Assembly (NCBI RefSeq): GCF_000293785.1
Contig: NZ_AKZI01000041.1
Coordinates: 1-46,264, forward strand
Source of the DNA: Rhodovulum sp. PH10
GTDB lineage: Bacteria; Pseudomonadota; Alphaproteobacteria; Rhizobiales; Xanthobacteraceae
DNA length: 46,264 bases
Reading direction: 5' to 3'
A program made the position numbers and the translations under genes. This document shows, piece after piece, positions 1 to 8,956 of this stretch. The stretch's first letter is position 1; the number at the start of each line of letters is the position of its first letter. The notes below the pieces were generated by a model. It ran no database searches. It saw only the letters and a list, made by a program, of their open reading frames with translations, and had not been told where the DNA came from.

Positions 1-66
1 CCACCTCGCTCCGCCCCGCCGCCCCGTCCCCGATTGCTCCGAAACGCTGCCGCCCCTCACCCCGCC

Positions 67-90
67 CCTCTCCCCGCATACGGGGAGAGG
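67..90. repeat. Short palindromic intergenic repeat
   Basis: Two perfect 10-bp arms (CCTCTCCCCG and its complement) surround the loop CATA. The hairpin lies 50-75 bp past the stop codon of the substrate-binding protein gene. Palindromes of this CTCTCCCC/GGGGAGAG kind are common between genes in Hyphomicrobiales. It may also help end transcription of the liv genes, although it has no T tract on that side. Confidence 0.55.
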
Positions 91-141
91 GAGAGCCGGC
101 GCCGTGCCGGCCCGCAAGTCTCCGCGTCGTTCGCCTCCGTG

Positions 142-1362
142 TCACTTCACCAGCGGGCAGCCGCCTTCGGACATCGGGCGGAACGCCTCGTCGGCCGGAA
201 TGGTGGTGACGATGTTGTAATAGTCCCACGGGCCCTTGCTGTCGGCGGGCTTCTTCACCTCGACCAAGAGCAGCGGGTGGATGTGGCGGCCGTCCTTGCG
301 GATCTCGCCCTTGCCGAACAGCTTGTCGTCGGTCGGCATGGACTTCATCTTCTCCACCACCTTCACGCCGTCACCGTCGCTGCCGAGCGCGAACACCGCC
401 TTGAGATAGTGGGTGACGGCGGAGTAGACGCCGGCCTGCACCATGCTCGGATGGTTGCCCTTGTTGGCCGCGGCGAAGTCCTTGGCGAAGGCACGGTTGG
501 CGTCGCTCGTGTCCCAGTACCAGGCGGTCGTGAAGTTCAGGCCCTGCGCCGTCTTCAGCCCGAGCGCGTGCACGTCGGTGATGAACACCAGAAGGCCGGC
601 GAGCTTTTGGCCGCCCTGCACGATGCCGAACTCGGAGGCCTGCTTGATCGCGTTGCTGGTGTCGGCGCCGGCATTGGCCAGCCCGATCACCTGCGCGCCG
701 GACGCCTGCGCCTGCAGGAGGAACGAGGAGAAGTCCTGCGCCGGGAACGGATGACGGACGCTGCCCAAGACCTCGCCGCCCATCTCCTTCACCACCGCCG
801 CGGTGTCACGCTCGAGCGCGTGGCCAAAGGCGTAGTCGGCGGTGAGGAAGAACCACGTCTTGCCGCCCTGCTTGACGATCGCGGCACCGGTGCCGTGCGC
901 GAGCGCCCAGGTGTCGTAGGTCCAGTGCACGAAATTCGGCGAGCACGCGGTGCCGGTCAACTCCGAGGCGCCGGCGCCGGAGTTGAGAAACACCTTGTTC
1001 TTCTCGCGGGTGATCTGGCTCACGGCGAGCGCCACCGACGACGTCGGTGTATCGACGATCACGTCGACCTGCTCGGTGTCGTACCAGCGCCGTGCGATGC
1101 CGGCGCCGATGTCGGCCTTGTTCTGATGGTCGCCGAAGATCACCTCGATCTTCGCGTCGCATTTGTTCGCCTTGCAGTAGTCCTCGACCGCCTTTTTCGC
1201 GGCCCACACCGAGCCTTGCCCGGAGAGATCGGAATAGGTGCCCGACTGGTCGTTCAGCACGCCGATCTTGATCACCCCGTCGGTGAACTCCGCATGCGCC
1301 GGCAGCGCCGTCGCGGCGCCCATGAGAACGGCGGCGAGGCCGCCCAGAATGCCCTTGTTCAT
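142..1362 (-). CDS. Branched-chain amino acid-type ABC transporter substrate-binding protein
   Basis: This is a periplasmic ligand-binding protein of the LivK/Peripla_BP_6 family, 406 aa, a usual length. Residues 1-24 form a signal peptide ending ALPAHA. The mature protein opens with the family hallmark IKIGVLNDQSG. The start at 1362 was chosen because GGAGGA sits seven bases upstream and the signal peptide begins there; the open frame extends further but without signal features. It is the third gene after livG and livF on the same strand, 70 bp beyond livF, so the three form one transport operon. The ligand cannot be read from sequence: members bind branched-chain amino acids, amides, urea or aromatic acids. 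Confidence 0.9.
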   Translation of the reverse strand: MNKGILGGLAAVLMGAATALPAHAEFTDGVIKIGVLNDQSGTYSDLSGQGSVWAAKKAVEDYCKANKCDAKIEVIFGDHQNKADIGAGIARRWYDTEQVDVIVDTPTSSVALAVSQITREKNKVFLNSGAGASELTGTACSPNFVHWTYDTWALAHGTGAAIVKQGGKTWFFLTADYAFGHALERDTAAVVKEMGGEVLGSVRHPFPAQDFSSFLLQAQASGAQVIGLANAGADTSNAIKQASEFGIVQGGQKLAGLLVFITDVHALGLKTAQGLNFTTAWYWDTSDANRAFAKDFAAANKGNHPSMVQAGVYSAVTHYLKAVFALGSDGDGVKVVEKMKSMPTDDKLFGKGEIRKDGRHIHPLLLVEVKKPADSKGPWDYYNIVTTIPADEAFRPMSEGGCPLVK

Positions 1363-1432
1363 CTGCTTCCTCCGAGTGTCGTTGTCGTGTCGTCGGATCG
1401 ACGAAAGGCGAGCGGCCGTGGCCGATCGCCGG

Positions 1433-2129
<697 letters not shown>

Positions 2130-2137
<8 letters not shown>

Positions 2138-2921
2138 GGCCGGCCTCCGCCGCGGCGGGCGCCGCCGCGCTGCCGGCGCCGGTGCCCATATAGGCCTCGA
2201 TCACCGCCCGATCGGACGAGACCTCGGCATAGGTCCCCTCGGCGAGAATCTCGCCGCGGGCGAGCACCGTGATGCGATCGGAGAGATCGGCGACGACCGA
2301 CAGATTGTGCTCCACCATCAGCACCGTGCGGTTCTTTGCGACGCGCCTGATCAAGGCCGAGATGCGCGCGATGTCCTCGCGGCCCATGCCGGCCATCGGC
2401 TCGTCGAGCAGCAGCATTTTCGGCTCGAGCGCGAGCGTCGTCGCGATCTCCAGCGCGCGCTTGCGGCCATAGGGCAACTCGCCGGCGGTCAGCCGGGCAT
2501 ATTGCGCGACGCCGACCTGCTCCAACAGATCCATCGCCTCGCCGTCGAGCACCGCGACCGAGCTTTCCGCGCGCCAGAAGTGATAGGAGGTGCCGAGCTT
2601 TCGCTGCAGCGCCACCCGCACGTTCTCGAGCACGGTGAGATGCGGGAAGACGGCCGAAATCTGGAACGAGCGCACCAGCCCCATGCGGGCGACCTGATGC
2701 GGCCGGGCGGCGGTGATGTCGTGACCTTCGTAAAAGATGCGGCCGGAGGTCGGCGGCAACACCTTGGTGATCAGGTTGAAGCAGGTGGTCTTGCCGGCGC
2801 CGTTCGGGCCGATCAGCGCGTGGATGGTGCCGCGCGCGACGGTGAGGTCGACATTGTTGACCGCGCGAAAGCCGCGAAAATCCTTGGTCAAGCCCTTGGT
2901 CTCGACGACGGCCTCGCTCAT
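2130..2921 (-). CDS. livG: ABC transporter ATP-binding protein, LivG family
   Basis: The 263-aa ATPase partner of LivF has Walker A GPNGAGKTT, the LivG-type signature LPYGRKRALEIA in place of LSGGQ, and Walker B MLLLDEPMAGM. The ATG at 2921 is preferred over a GTG 18 bases upstream because GGGAGG stands seven bases before it. It is the first gene of the three-gene liv cluster. About 480 bp of gene-free DNA separate it from the next gene on the same strand, so the operon promoter should lie there. A transport role is secure; the substrate is not. Confidence 0.92.
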
Positions 2922-2939
2922 CGGGCGCCTCCCGGCCAC

Positions 2940-3416
2940 CCGACGTCACGCTGCCTCACCTCGAGACATGGCTGTAGCGCTCGGTGAGATCGCACCGCCG
3001 CAACTCCTCCCGGACGATCGAACGGTCACCGGGCCGGTGCCGCTCGTTTTGTTGTCGTTGCTCGTGTCGTGGTCGCCGCTCGGGCGTCACCCCGGCGACG
3101 ACGCGGTGCGGACTCGCTCGTTCCGCACTGCATCGCGTACGTACTTTACCAAAGGGCGAGACCGCGGGAAGCCGTCATTTTGTCGAATACGATTTTGGGT
3201 CGCGCGTTCGCGCGACCGAATGCACACGTCGCGTCGCATGCAGGCGTCCGTCGTGCGCGGGCTCCGACCCGCGCATCCACCAAATCGAGAAACATCTTCT
3301 TGTTCGGCTTGATGGATCGCCGGGTCACGGCCTGCGGCCGGCCCGGCGATGACGGCGGAGTTCCCAGCGACCTTCCGCCGGCGCCTCCGCGGGGACCAGC
3401 GGAGAATGTCTCCGCC
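2940..3416. other. Gene-free interval upstream of livG
   Basis: No convincing coding frame is seen on either strand. The interval must hold the liv promoter, but I cannot point to clear -35/-10 boxes. It contains a hairpin at 3198-3217 (GGTCGCGC, loop GTTC, GCGCGACC) and a palindromic element at 3316-3350. The sequence GTCACCCCGGCGACGACG near 3093 resembles half of that second element. Confidence 0.5.
3316..3350. repeat. REP-like palindromic element
   Basis: ATCGCCGGGTC (3316-3326) and GGCCCGGCGAT (3340-3350) pair at 10 of 11 positions around a GC-rich loop. The TCGCCGGGTC...GCCCGGCGATGAC pattern is a frequent intergenic palindrome in Hyphomicrobiales genomes. It lies just past the stop codon of the dehydrogenase gene that reads leftward. 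Confidence 0.5.
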
Positions 3417-5810
3417 TCACGATGCCCGCAGATGGCGGATCGGCTTGCCCGGCGCGACCGTCTGCGCGGCGGCGACGATCGCCTGGGCGTCGATCCCGTA
3501 GTGGCGATAAAGGTCCGGCAGCGCGCCGGTCTGGCCGAAATGCTCGACGCCGAGCGAGCGGGTGCGATGGCCCATCACCGCCCCGAGCCAGGCGAGCGAG
3601 GCCGGGTGGCCGTCCAGCACGGTCACCAGCGCGCAGTGCGGCGGCACCTCGCCCAGAAGCCGCTCGACATGCGAGCGGGCGTGACCGAGGCCGTGCTCGC
3701 GGGCACGGCTCGCCGCCGTCCAGCCGGCATTCAGCCGGTCGGCGGAGGTGACCGCCAAGAGCCCGACATCGCGGCGGTCCTCGGCCATCAGCCCGACCGC
3801 CTGGATCGCCTCGGGGGCGATCGCGCCGGTATAGGCCACCACCACCTGGCAGTTCGGGCCGGGCTTTCGCATCCAATAGGCGCCGTCGATGATGCTCTGG
3901 CGCAGATCGTCGGTCATCTCGCGCAGCGGCTGCTCGATCGGTCGGGTGGAGAGGCGGAGATAGACCGAGCCGCCGGTCTCGTCGCGCAGCCAGGTGCGTT
4001 CCGAGGGCACCCCCTCGCCGTTGCGCTGGAGATAGTCGAAGGCGAAGGCGAGCACCACCGCGACCTCGTCGACGAAGGCCGGCTCGAAGGCGGCGAGCCC
4101 GTCCTGGGCCAGGCCGATCAAGGGCGTGGCGATCGACTGGTGGGCGCCGCCCTCGGGCGCCAGCGTGATGCCGGACGGCGTGCCGACCAGGACGAAACGG
4201 GCGTCCTGGTAGCAGGCATAGTTCAAGGCATCGAGGCCGCGCTCGATGAAGGGATCGTACAGCGTGCCGATCGGGAACAGCCGTTCGCCATGGATCGCGT
4301 GCGACAGGCCGAGCGCCGACATGAGGATGAACAAGTTCATCTCGGCGATGCCGAGCTCGATGTGCTGGCCCTTTGGCGAGAACTCCCAGGTCAGCGTCGA
4401 GGGGATGCGCTCCTTCTTGAAGGTGTCGACCATCGGCTGGCGGGCGAACAGGCCGCGGCGGTTCACCCAGGCGCCGAGATTGGTCGACATCGTGACGTCC
4501 GGCGAGGCGGTCACCACCCGTGCGGCGAAGGCGGACGTCTCGTCGCGGCCGATCTCGTTGAGGATCGCACCGAACCCCGCCTGCGTCGACATGGTGCGGG
4601 CGATCTCGATCGGCAGGGTCGCCGGCACCGCGACATGGGCGGCCTCGTGGCGGCGGGCGCCCTTCGCCGCGAACGGCACCTTTTCGAGAAACGTCCTCAG
4701 CTCCCCCTCGGGCAGCCGCAAGCCCTCGAAAAGATTCCATTCGTGGCCGGGGCGGATGTCCATCGCCTGCCGCAGCGTCTCCATCTGGGCGGTGGTCATC
4801 AGGCCGGCGTGGTTGTCCTTGTGGCCGGCGAACGGCAGGCCGTGGCCCTTCACGGTGTAGGTGATGAAGCAGGTCGGCCGGTCGTGATCGACCTTGCCGA
4901 ACGCCTCGAGCAGGGTCGGCAGGTCGTGGCCGGCGAGGTTGGTCATCAGGCGGGCGAGATCGTCATCCGAAAGGGAGTCGATCAGCGCGGTCGGGCCGCT
5001 TCCACCGAGATCCTCGGCGAGCCGCTTGCGCCACGCCGCGCCGCCCTGAAAGGTGAGCGCCGAATAGAGCTGGTTCGGGCAGGTGTCGATCCAGCTGCGC
5101 AGCGCCGCCCCGCCCGGCTGGGCGAAAGCGTGCTCGAGCAGCACGCCGTATTTGAGGATCACCACGTCCCAGCCGAAGGCGCGAAACAGCTGCTCGTAGC
5201 GCTCCCAAAGACCCTCGCGGATCACCGCATCGAGGCTCTGGCGGTTGTAGTCGATGATCCACCAGCAGTTTCGAAGGCCCTGCTTCCAGCCCTCGAGCAG
5301 CGACTCGAAGATGTTGCCCTCGTCCATCTCGGCGTCGCCGACCAGTGCGACCATCCGGCCGGCCGGCTCGTCCGCGCGGCCCCAGCCGTGGCTGCGGACA
5401 TAATCCTGCACCAGCGAGGCGAACAGCGTCTGCGCCACGCCGAGCCCGACCGAGCCGGTGGAGAAGTCGACGTCGTCGGTGTCCTTGGTGCGCGAGGGAT
5501 AGCTCTGCGCGCCCTTGTAGCCGCGGAACGCCTGCATTTTTTCGCGAGACTGGCGGCCGAGCAGGTACTGAATGGCGTGAAAGATCGGGCTCGCATGCGG
5601 CTTCACCGCCACCCGGTCCTGCGGCCGCAGCACGTGGAAATAGAGCGCCGTCATGATGGTCGACAGCGAGGCCGAGGAGGCCTGATGGCCGCCGACCTTG
5701 AGCCCGTCGACATTGTCGCGGACGTGGTTGGCGTCGTGGATCATCCAGGCCGCGAGCCAGAGCACTTTGCGCTCGAGCTCGGAGAGAAGGTCGAGAGTGT
5801 CTTGGGTCAT
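3417..5810 (-). CDS. Transketolase / homodimeric pyruvate dehydrogenase E1-like enzyme
   Basis: This 797-aa thiamine-diphosphate enzyme has the architecture of single-chain E1 (AceE) and transketolases. The N-terminal TPP-binding domain has GDAEMDEGN from residue 158, closing with a DYNRQ element near 187. A pyrimidine-binding middle domain follows. The C-terminal domain ends with the AceE-like pattern GVEHFGQTGALPDLYRHYGID. It is shorter than enterobacterial AceE (about 890 aa) and has no E2 or E3 gene beside it. Decarboxylation of a 2-keto acid is plausible, but a transketolase-type reaction is not excluded. The start codon fits the family, since residues just downstream (ERKVLWLAAWMIHDANHVR) align with the conserved N-terminus. 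Confidence 0.8.
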   Translation of the reverse strand: MTQDTLDLLSELERKVLWLAAWMIHDANHVRDNVDGLKVGGHQASSASLSTIMTALYFHVLRPQDRVAVKPHASPIFHAIQYLLGRQSREKMQAFRGYKGAQSYPSRTKDTDDVDFSTGSVGLGVAQTLFASLVQDYVRSHGWGRADEPAGRMVALVGDAEMDEGNIFESLLEGWKQGLRNCWWIIDYNRQSLDAVIREGLWERYEQLFRAFGWDVVILKYGVLLEHAFAQPGGAALRSWIDTCPNQLYSALTFQGGAAWRKRLAEDLGGSGPTALIDSLSDDDLARLMTNLAGHDLPTLLEAFGKVDHDRPTCFITYTVKGHGLPFAGHKDNHAGLMTTAQMETLRQAMDIRPGHEWNLFEGLRLPEGELRTFLEKVPFAAKGARRHEAAHVAVPATLPIEIARTMSTQAGFGAILNEIGRDETSAFAARVVTASPDVTMSTNLGAWVNRRGLFARQPMVDTFKKERIPSTLTWEFSPKGQHIELGIAEMNLFILMSALGLSHAIHGERLFPIGTLYDPFIERGLDALNYACYQDARFVLVGTPSGITLAPEGGAHQSIATPLIGLAQDGLAAFEPAFVDEVAVVLAFAFDYLQRNGEGVPSERTWLRDETGGSVYLRLSTRPIEQPLREMTDDLRQSIIDGAYWMRKPGPNCQVVVAYTGAIAPEAIQAVGLMAEDRRDVGLLAVTSADRLNAGWTAASRAREHGLGHARSHVERLLGEVPPHCALVTVLDGHPASLAWLGAVMGHRTRSLGVEHFGQTGALPDLYRHYGIDAQAIVAAAQTVAPGKPIRHLRAS

Positions 5811-5936
5811 GGTCGCGATCCCCGCGAGGCCGGCCTCCGGTCGGCCGTCCGTCCGCTCGCGGGGATCATGCGCCGGGCGGCGCGCCGGCGGAAGGGCGAA
5901 GGCGGAGAGCTGCGGAGGTCGCGCGAAAAACCGGCG

Positions 5937-6386
5937 TCAGCCGGCCTGCTCGCGGGCGGCGAGCAGCGCGACCACCAGATAGGCGACGATCAGCACGCAC
6001 AGGCCGGCGACCAGCAGCGGCCGGAACCCGTAGACCAGCGGAAAGAAGATCTGCACCGCGATCATCGTGCCGGACGCGGTGAGCCAAACGAGCGCCCCCC
6101 ACGGCGCGGCGAGCCACAGCCCGACCGCGGCGACGAGATCGATCACCGCGAAAAAGACGGTCGCGGTCTGCCATGGCAGCGGCTGGGCGCCGAACGTGTC
6201 GCCGGGCGCGGCGCCGAAGCCGCACACCTGCGCCCAGTGCCAAAGGCCCTTCAGCATCGCGAGGCCGGCGACCACCCGCACGAACACCACGAGCCGCCAC
6301 GTCCAGTGCGCCCGGTCCGAGCGCACGTCGTCGACCTGGACGGGGGCGAGCTCGCCGCTCGCGCCGTTCACCGACACCTCGTTCAT
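5937..6386 (-). CDS. DUF6163 family membrane protein
   Basis: The 149-aa protein has about four hydrophobic segments, for example RLVVFVRVVAGLAML, ATVFFAVIDLVAAVGLWLAAPWGALVWLTASG and RPLLVAGLCVLIVAYLVVALLA. This matches the DUF6163 family of small alphaproteobacterial membrane proteins of unknown function. The start at 6386 has GGGAAGG about ten bases upstream; a longer frame to 6512 adds a low-complexity Gly/Pro stretch and is less likely. It is divergent from hemB with roughly 190 bp between them, an arrangement I recall from other Hyphomicrobiales. No function can be assigned. Confidence 0.75.
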   Translation of the reverse strand: MNEVSVNGASGELAPVQVDDVRSDRAHWTWRLVVFVRVVAGLAMLKGLWHWAQVCGFGAAPGDTFGAQPLPWQTATVFFAVIDLVAAVGLWLAAPWGALVWLTASGTMIAVQIFFPLVYGFRPLLVAGLCVLIVAYLVVALLAAREQAG

Positions 6387-6575
6387 CCGCGTCTGCCTTC
6401 CCTCGCCCGTTTCGTTCGCGCCGTTCGGCGCGGCGCCCGGCCCGCTTTCCGGCCCGCTTTCACCGGGCGTGCCGGCGGTCCCCCTGCGACGAGAAAACAG
6501 TGTCAAGTGCATGGAACACCGCGCCGGAAAGGTCTAGAACCCCGCCAAACGGCAGAACCCTTACGGAGAAGAGCC

Positions 6576-7649
6576 ATGGCCATCAAGTACGGGCGCCCGG
6601 TCGAGTCCAAGGTGCGCGTCGTATCCGCCGACGAGCGGGCCGACCGCTCGGTCGGTCTCGACCTCGTCCACCGTCCGCGCCGCAACCGCAAGACCGACTG
6701 GTCGCGCCGCATGGTGCGGGAAAACACCCTCTCCACCAACGACTTGATCTGGCCGCTCTTCCTCGTCGACGGCGACGACGTGCGCACGCCGGTGCCGTCG
6801 ATGCCGGGTGTGCACCGCATCTCGGTCGACCAGGCGGTGCGCGATGCGGTGAAGGCCGCCGAGCTCGACATCCCCTGCCTCGCCTTGTTCCCCTACACCG
6901 ACCCGGCGCTGCGCGACGAGACCGGCACCGAGGCGCTCAACCCCGACAACCTGGTGTGCCGCACCGTCCGCGCCATCAAGAAGGAGGTGCCGAACATCGG
7001 CCTCCTGTGCGACGTCGCGCTCGATCCCTACACCAGCCACGGCCACGACGGCCTGATCCGCGACGGCGTGATCCTCAACGACGAGACGGTCGACCTCCTG
7101 GTGAAGCAGTCGCTGCTCCAGGTCGAAGCCGGCTGCGACATCATCGCCCCCTCCGACATGATGGACGGCCGGATCGGCGCGATCCGCGAGGCGCTCGACG
7201 ACGACGGCCACACCGACATCCAGATCATGGCCTACGCGGCGAAATTCGCCTCGGTGTTCTACGGCCCGTTCCGCGACGCGGTGGGCTCCTCGACCACCCT
7301 GATCGGCGACAAGCGCACCTACCAGATGGACTACTGCAATACCGACGAGACCCTGCACGAGGTGGCGCTCGACCTCGAGGAGGGCGCCGACATGGTGATG
7401 GTCAAGCCCGGCATGCCGTATCTCGACATCATTTGGCGGTTGAAAGACACCTTTGCGCGGCCGACCTTCGCCTACCAAGTGTCCGGAGAGTATGCCATGA
7501 TCATGGCTGCCGCCGGGCACGGGTGGCTCGACGGCGAAAAGGCGATGGTGGAAAGCCTGCTCGCCTTCAAGCGGGCGGGTGCGGACGGGGTCCTCACCTA
7601 TTTCGCCCCGCGGGTGGCCGAGAAGCTGAAGCACGGCCGGATCGTCTGA
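6576..7649 (+). CDS. hemB: Delta-aminolevulinic acid dehydratase (porphobilinogen synthase)
   Basis: HemB condenses two 5-aminolevulinate molecules into porphobilinogen, the second common step of tetrapyrrole synthesis, in the cytoplasm. The 357-aa protein carries both active-site lysines, in MAYAAKFAS and in MVMVKPGMPYLDII (the Schiff-base lysine). The metal loop reads CDVALDPYTSHGHDG. The three zinc cysteines of the animal and yeast enzymes are replaced, as in magnesium-dependent alphaproteobacterial HemB. The start has GGAG nine bases upstream. The gene stands alone on its strand, divergent from the DUF6163 gene. Confidence 0.96.
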   Translation: MAIKYGRPVESKVRVVSADERADRSVGLDLVHRPRRNRKTDWSRRMVRENTLSTNDLIWPLFLVDGDDVRTPVPSMPGVHRISVDQAVRDAVKAAELDIPCLALFPYTDPALRDETGTEALNPDNLVCRTVRAIKKEVPNIGLLCDVALDPYTSHGHDGLIRDGVILNDETVDLLVKQSLLQVEAGCDIIAPSDMMDGRIGAIREALDDDGHTDIQIMAYAAKFASVFYGPFRDAVGSSTTLIGDKRTYQMDYCNTDETLHEVALDLEEGADMVMVKPGMPYLDIIWRLKDTFARPTFAYQVSGEYAMIMAAAGHGWLDGEKAMVESLLAFKRAGADGVLTYFAPRVAEKLKHGRIV

Positions 7650-7766
7650 CCCGGGATCGTCTCCCGGATACGCGACCCCGAAGCGCTTCACCGGACCGGA
7701 ACCCGCGAGCGAAAACGGCTCGAGGTGGTCCACGGCGTCAGTGGGGGCGTATCAGGGGGGCGTACC

Positions 7767-8696
7767 ATGCAAAAGCATGGAGTCGATGGGCGACGGTTCG
7801 GAACCGGCCCCCGCAAGCGATTTCTGGCGGCCGCACGCGGCCGCCGCATCCTCCGCGACGGCGGCCGCGCGACCGGCTCCTCTTGGTCCAACGCGGGCTG
7901 GTCCGGGTCTTCCTGGTCCGGCGCGGGTTGGCCCGGCGAGCGGACACGCACCGCCACGACGGCCGGCCGTGCCGCCGGAGCGTCGGGCCGCGCCGGCTCT
8001 GCGGCCGACGAGCGGCCGATCGCCCCGCCCGGCCGGCTCGGGCGCGTGCTGGTGAACGGCCTCGCCTGCGGCGTCGCGCTGATGGGCATCTGGGTCGCCC
8101 TCGCCAACACCGTGCTGCGCGACCCGGCCGATTTTTCTCGCCCCGGCCTCGGCAGCGTGACGATCGTCGGCGGCCCCTCCGCCGGCATGCCGATCCGGCT
8201 CTCGGGCAGCCCGCCGGCCGAGCTCGATTTCGGCCTTCCCCCCAAACCCGTCGCGACGGTGGCGATCGCCGCCCCCTCGCCGGTGCCGGACGACGCGAGC
8301 CACGACGGCCTCGCCCTCGCCTCGGCTGGCGGCCTTCCGGCCGCAGCCTCCGCACTGCGGGTCGGCGCCGGGCCCGAGGCGGTGGGCGCGGCGCTGCCCG
8401 GCTTACCGGCCTTCCCGGGCGTCACCGACATCCCCGACACCACCGGCGCCGACACGACCGGAGCCCTCGCGCCACCCGCGGACGGAGCCGCCGTGCCGCT
8501 GCCGCCGACCCGTCCGGAGATCGCCCGGCTCACCCCGCCCGCCGTCGACCCGCCCCTCCTCGGCCCGGTGCCGATGCCGCGCGCGAGGCCCTATGCGATC
8601 GCCGCCCGGCCGGCCGCGCCGTTCGCGCCGTTCGCCTCGCCGGCGGATCCGCGCACCCTCACCGGCACCGAGATCGACCGCAACCGGCCGTATTGA
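7767..8696 (+). CDS. Hypothetical proline-rich protein with one membrane helix
   Basis: The 309-aa protein is not recognised. Residues 1-90 are basic and Ser/Gly/Trp-rich, with an internal repeat (SSWSNAGWSG / SSWSGAGWPG). One clear transmembrane helix follows (RVLVNGLACGVALMGIWVALANTVL). The remaining two thirds are Pro/Ala-rich and predicted to be disordered, ending in a RARPYAIAARP region. This suggests a type II membrane protein with a long periplasmic tail. The start has a G-rich Shine-Dalgarno-like run seven bases upstream. High GC at third codon positions supports this frame over the antisense one. Confidence 0.55.
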   Translation: MQKHGVDGRRFGTGPRKRFLAAARGRRILRDGGRATGSSWSNAGWSGSSWSGAGWPGERTRTATTAGRAAGASGRAGSAADERPIAPPGRLGRVLVNGLACGVALMGIWVALANTVLRDPADFSRPGLGSVTIVGGPSAGMPIRLSGSPPAELDFGLPPKPVATVAIAAPSPVPDDASHDGLALASAGGLPAAASALRVGAGPEAVGAALPGLPAFPGVTDIPDTTGADTTGALAPPADGAAVPLPPTRPEIARLTPPAVDPPLLGPVPMPRARPYAIAARPAAPFAPFASPADPRTLTGTEIDRNRPY

Positions 8697-8767
8697 GTTG
8701 GCGCGGGCTCGCCCGCTGCTCGCGTGGCGTCGAACGCCACTGAGTTTTCCGAAGCGGTTCCCCACCC

Positions 8768-8853
8768 GCTCGTCCCCGCGAAAGCGGGGACCCAGACTTT
8801 CTCCCGAGCTGTTGCCGCAAGATTTCTGGGTTCCCGCTTTCGCGGGAACGAGC
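8768..8853. repeat. Inverted pair of palindromic (REP/BIME-like) units
   Basis: A 29-bp unit at 8768-8796 reappears inverted at 8825-8853 with 27 of 29 bases equal. Each unit is itself a hairpin with a GAAA loop. The only two differences are the two partners of one stem base pair (C-G in one unit, T-A in the other), so pairing is preserved. This is the layout of a bacterial interspersed mosaic element between two convergent genes. Confidence 0.7.
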
Positions 8854-8908
8854 GGAGGATGGGGTTTTCTCGCGAAGGACGGGCTTTCATGCGGACGAAG
8901 GACGGGAT

Positions 8909-8945
8909 CCGCCCCCTCCGCATCCGCCCCCTCCGCATCCGCTCC
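8909..8945. repeat. 15-bp tandem repeat, about 2.5 copies
   Basis: The unit CCGCCCCCTCCGCAT occurs at 8909-8923 and 8924-8938. A partial, diverged third copy follows directly before the stop codon of the threonine ammonia-lyase gene. Confidence 0.6.
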
Positions 8946-8956
8946 GACCCCGCGTC

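Noticed and set aside
3069..6575. Long upstream extension of the hemB frame
   Set aside because: The extension is antisense to the transketolase-like gene and has no homology. HemB's family N-terminus and a ribosome site begin at 6576.
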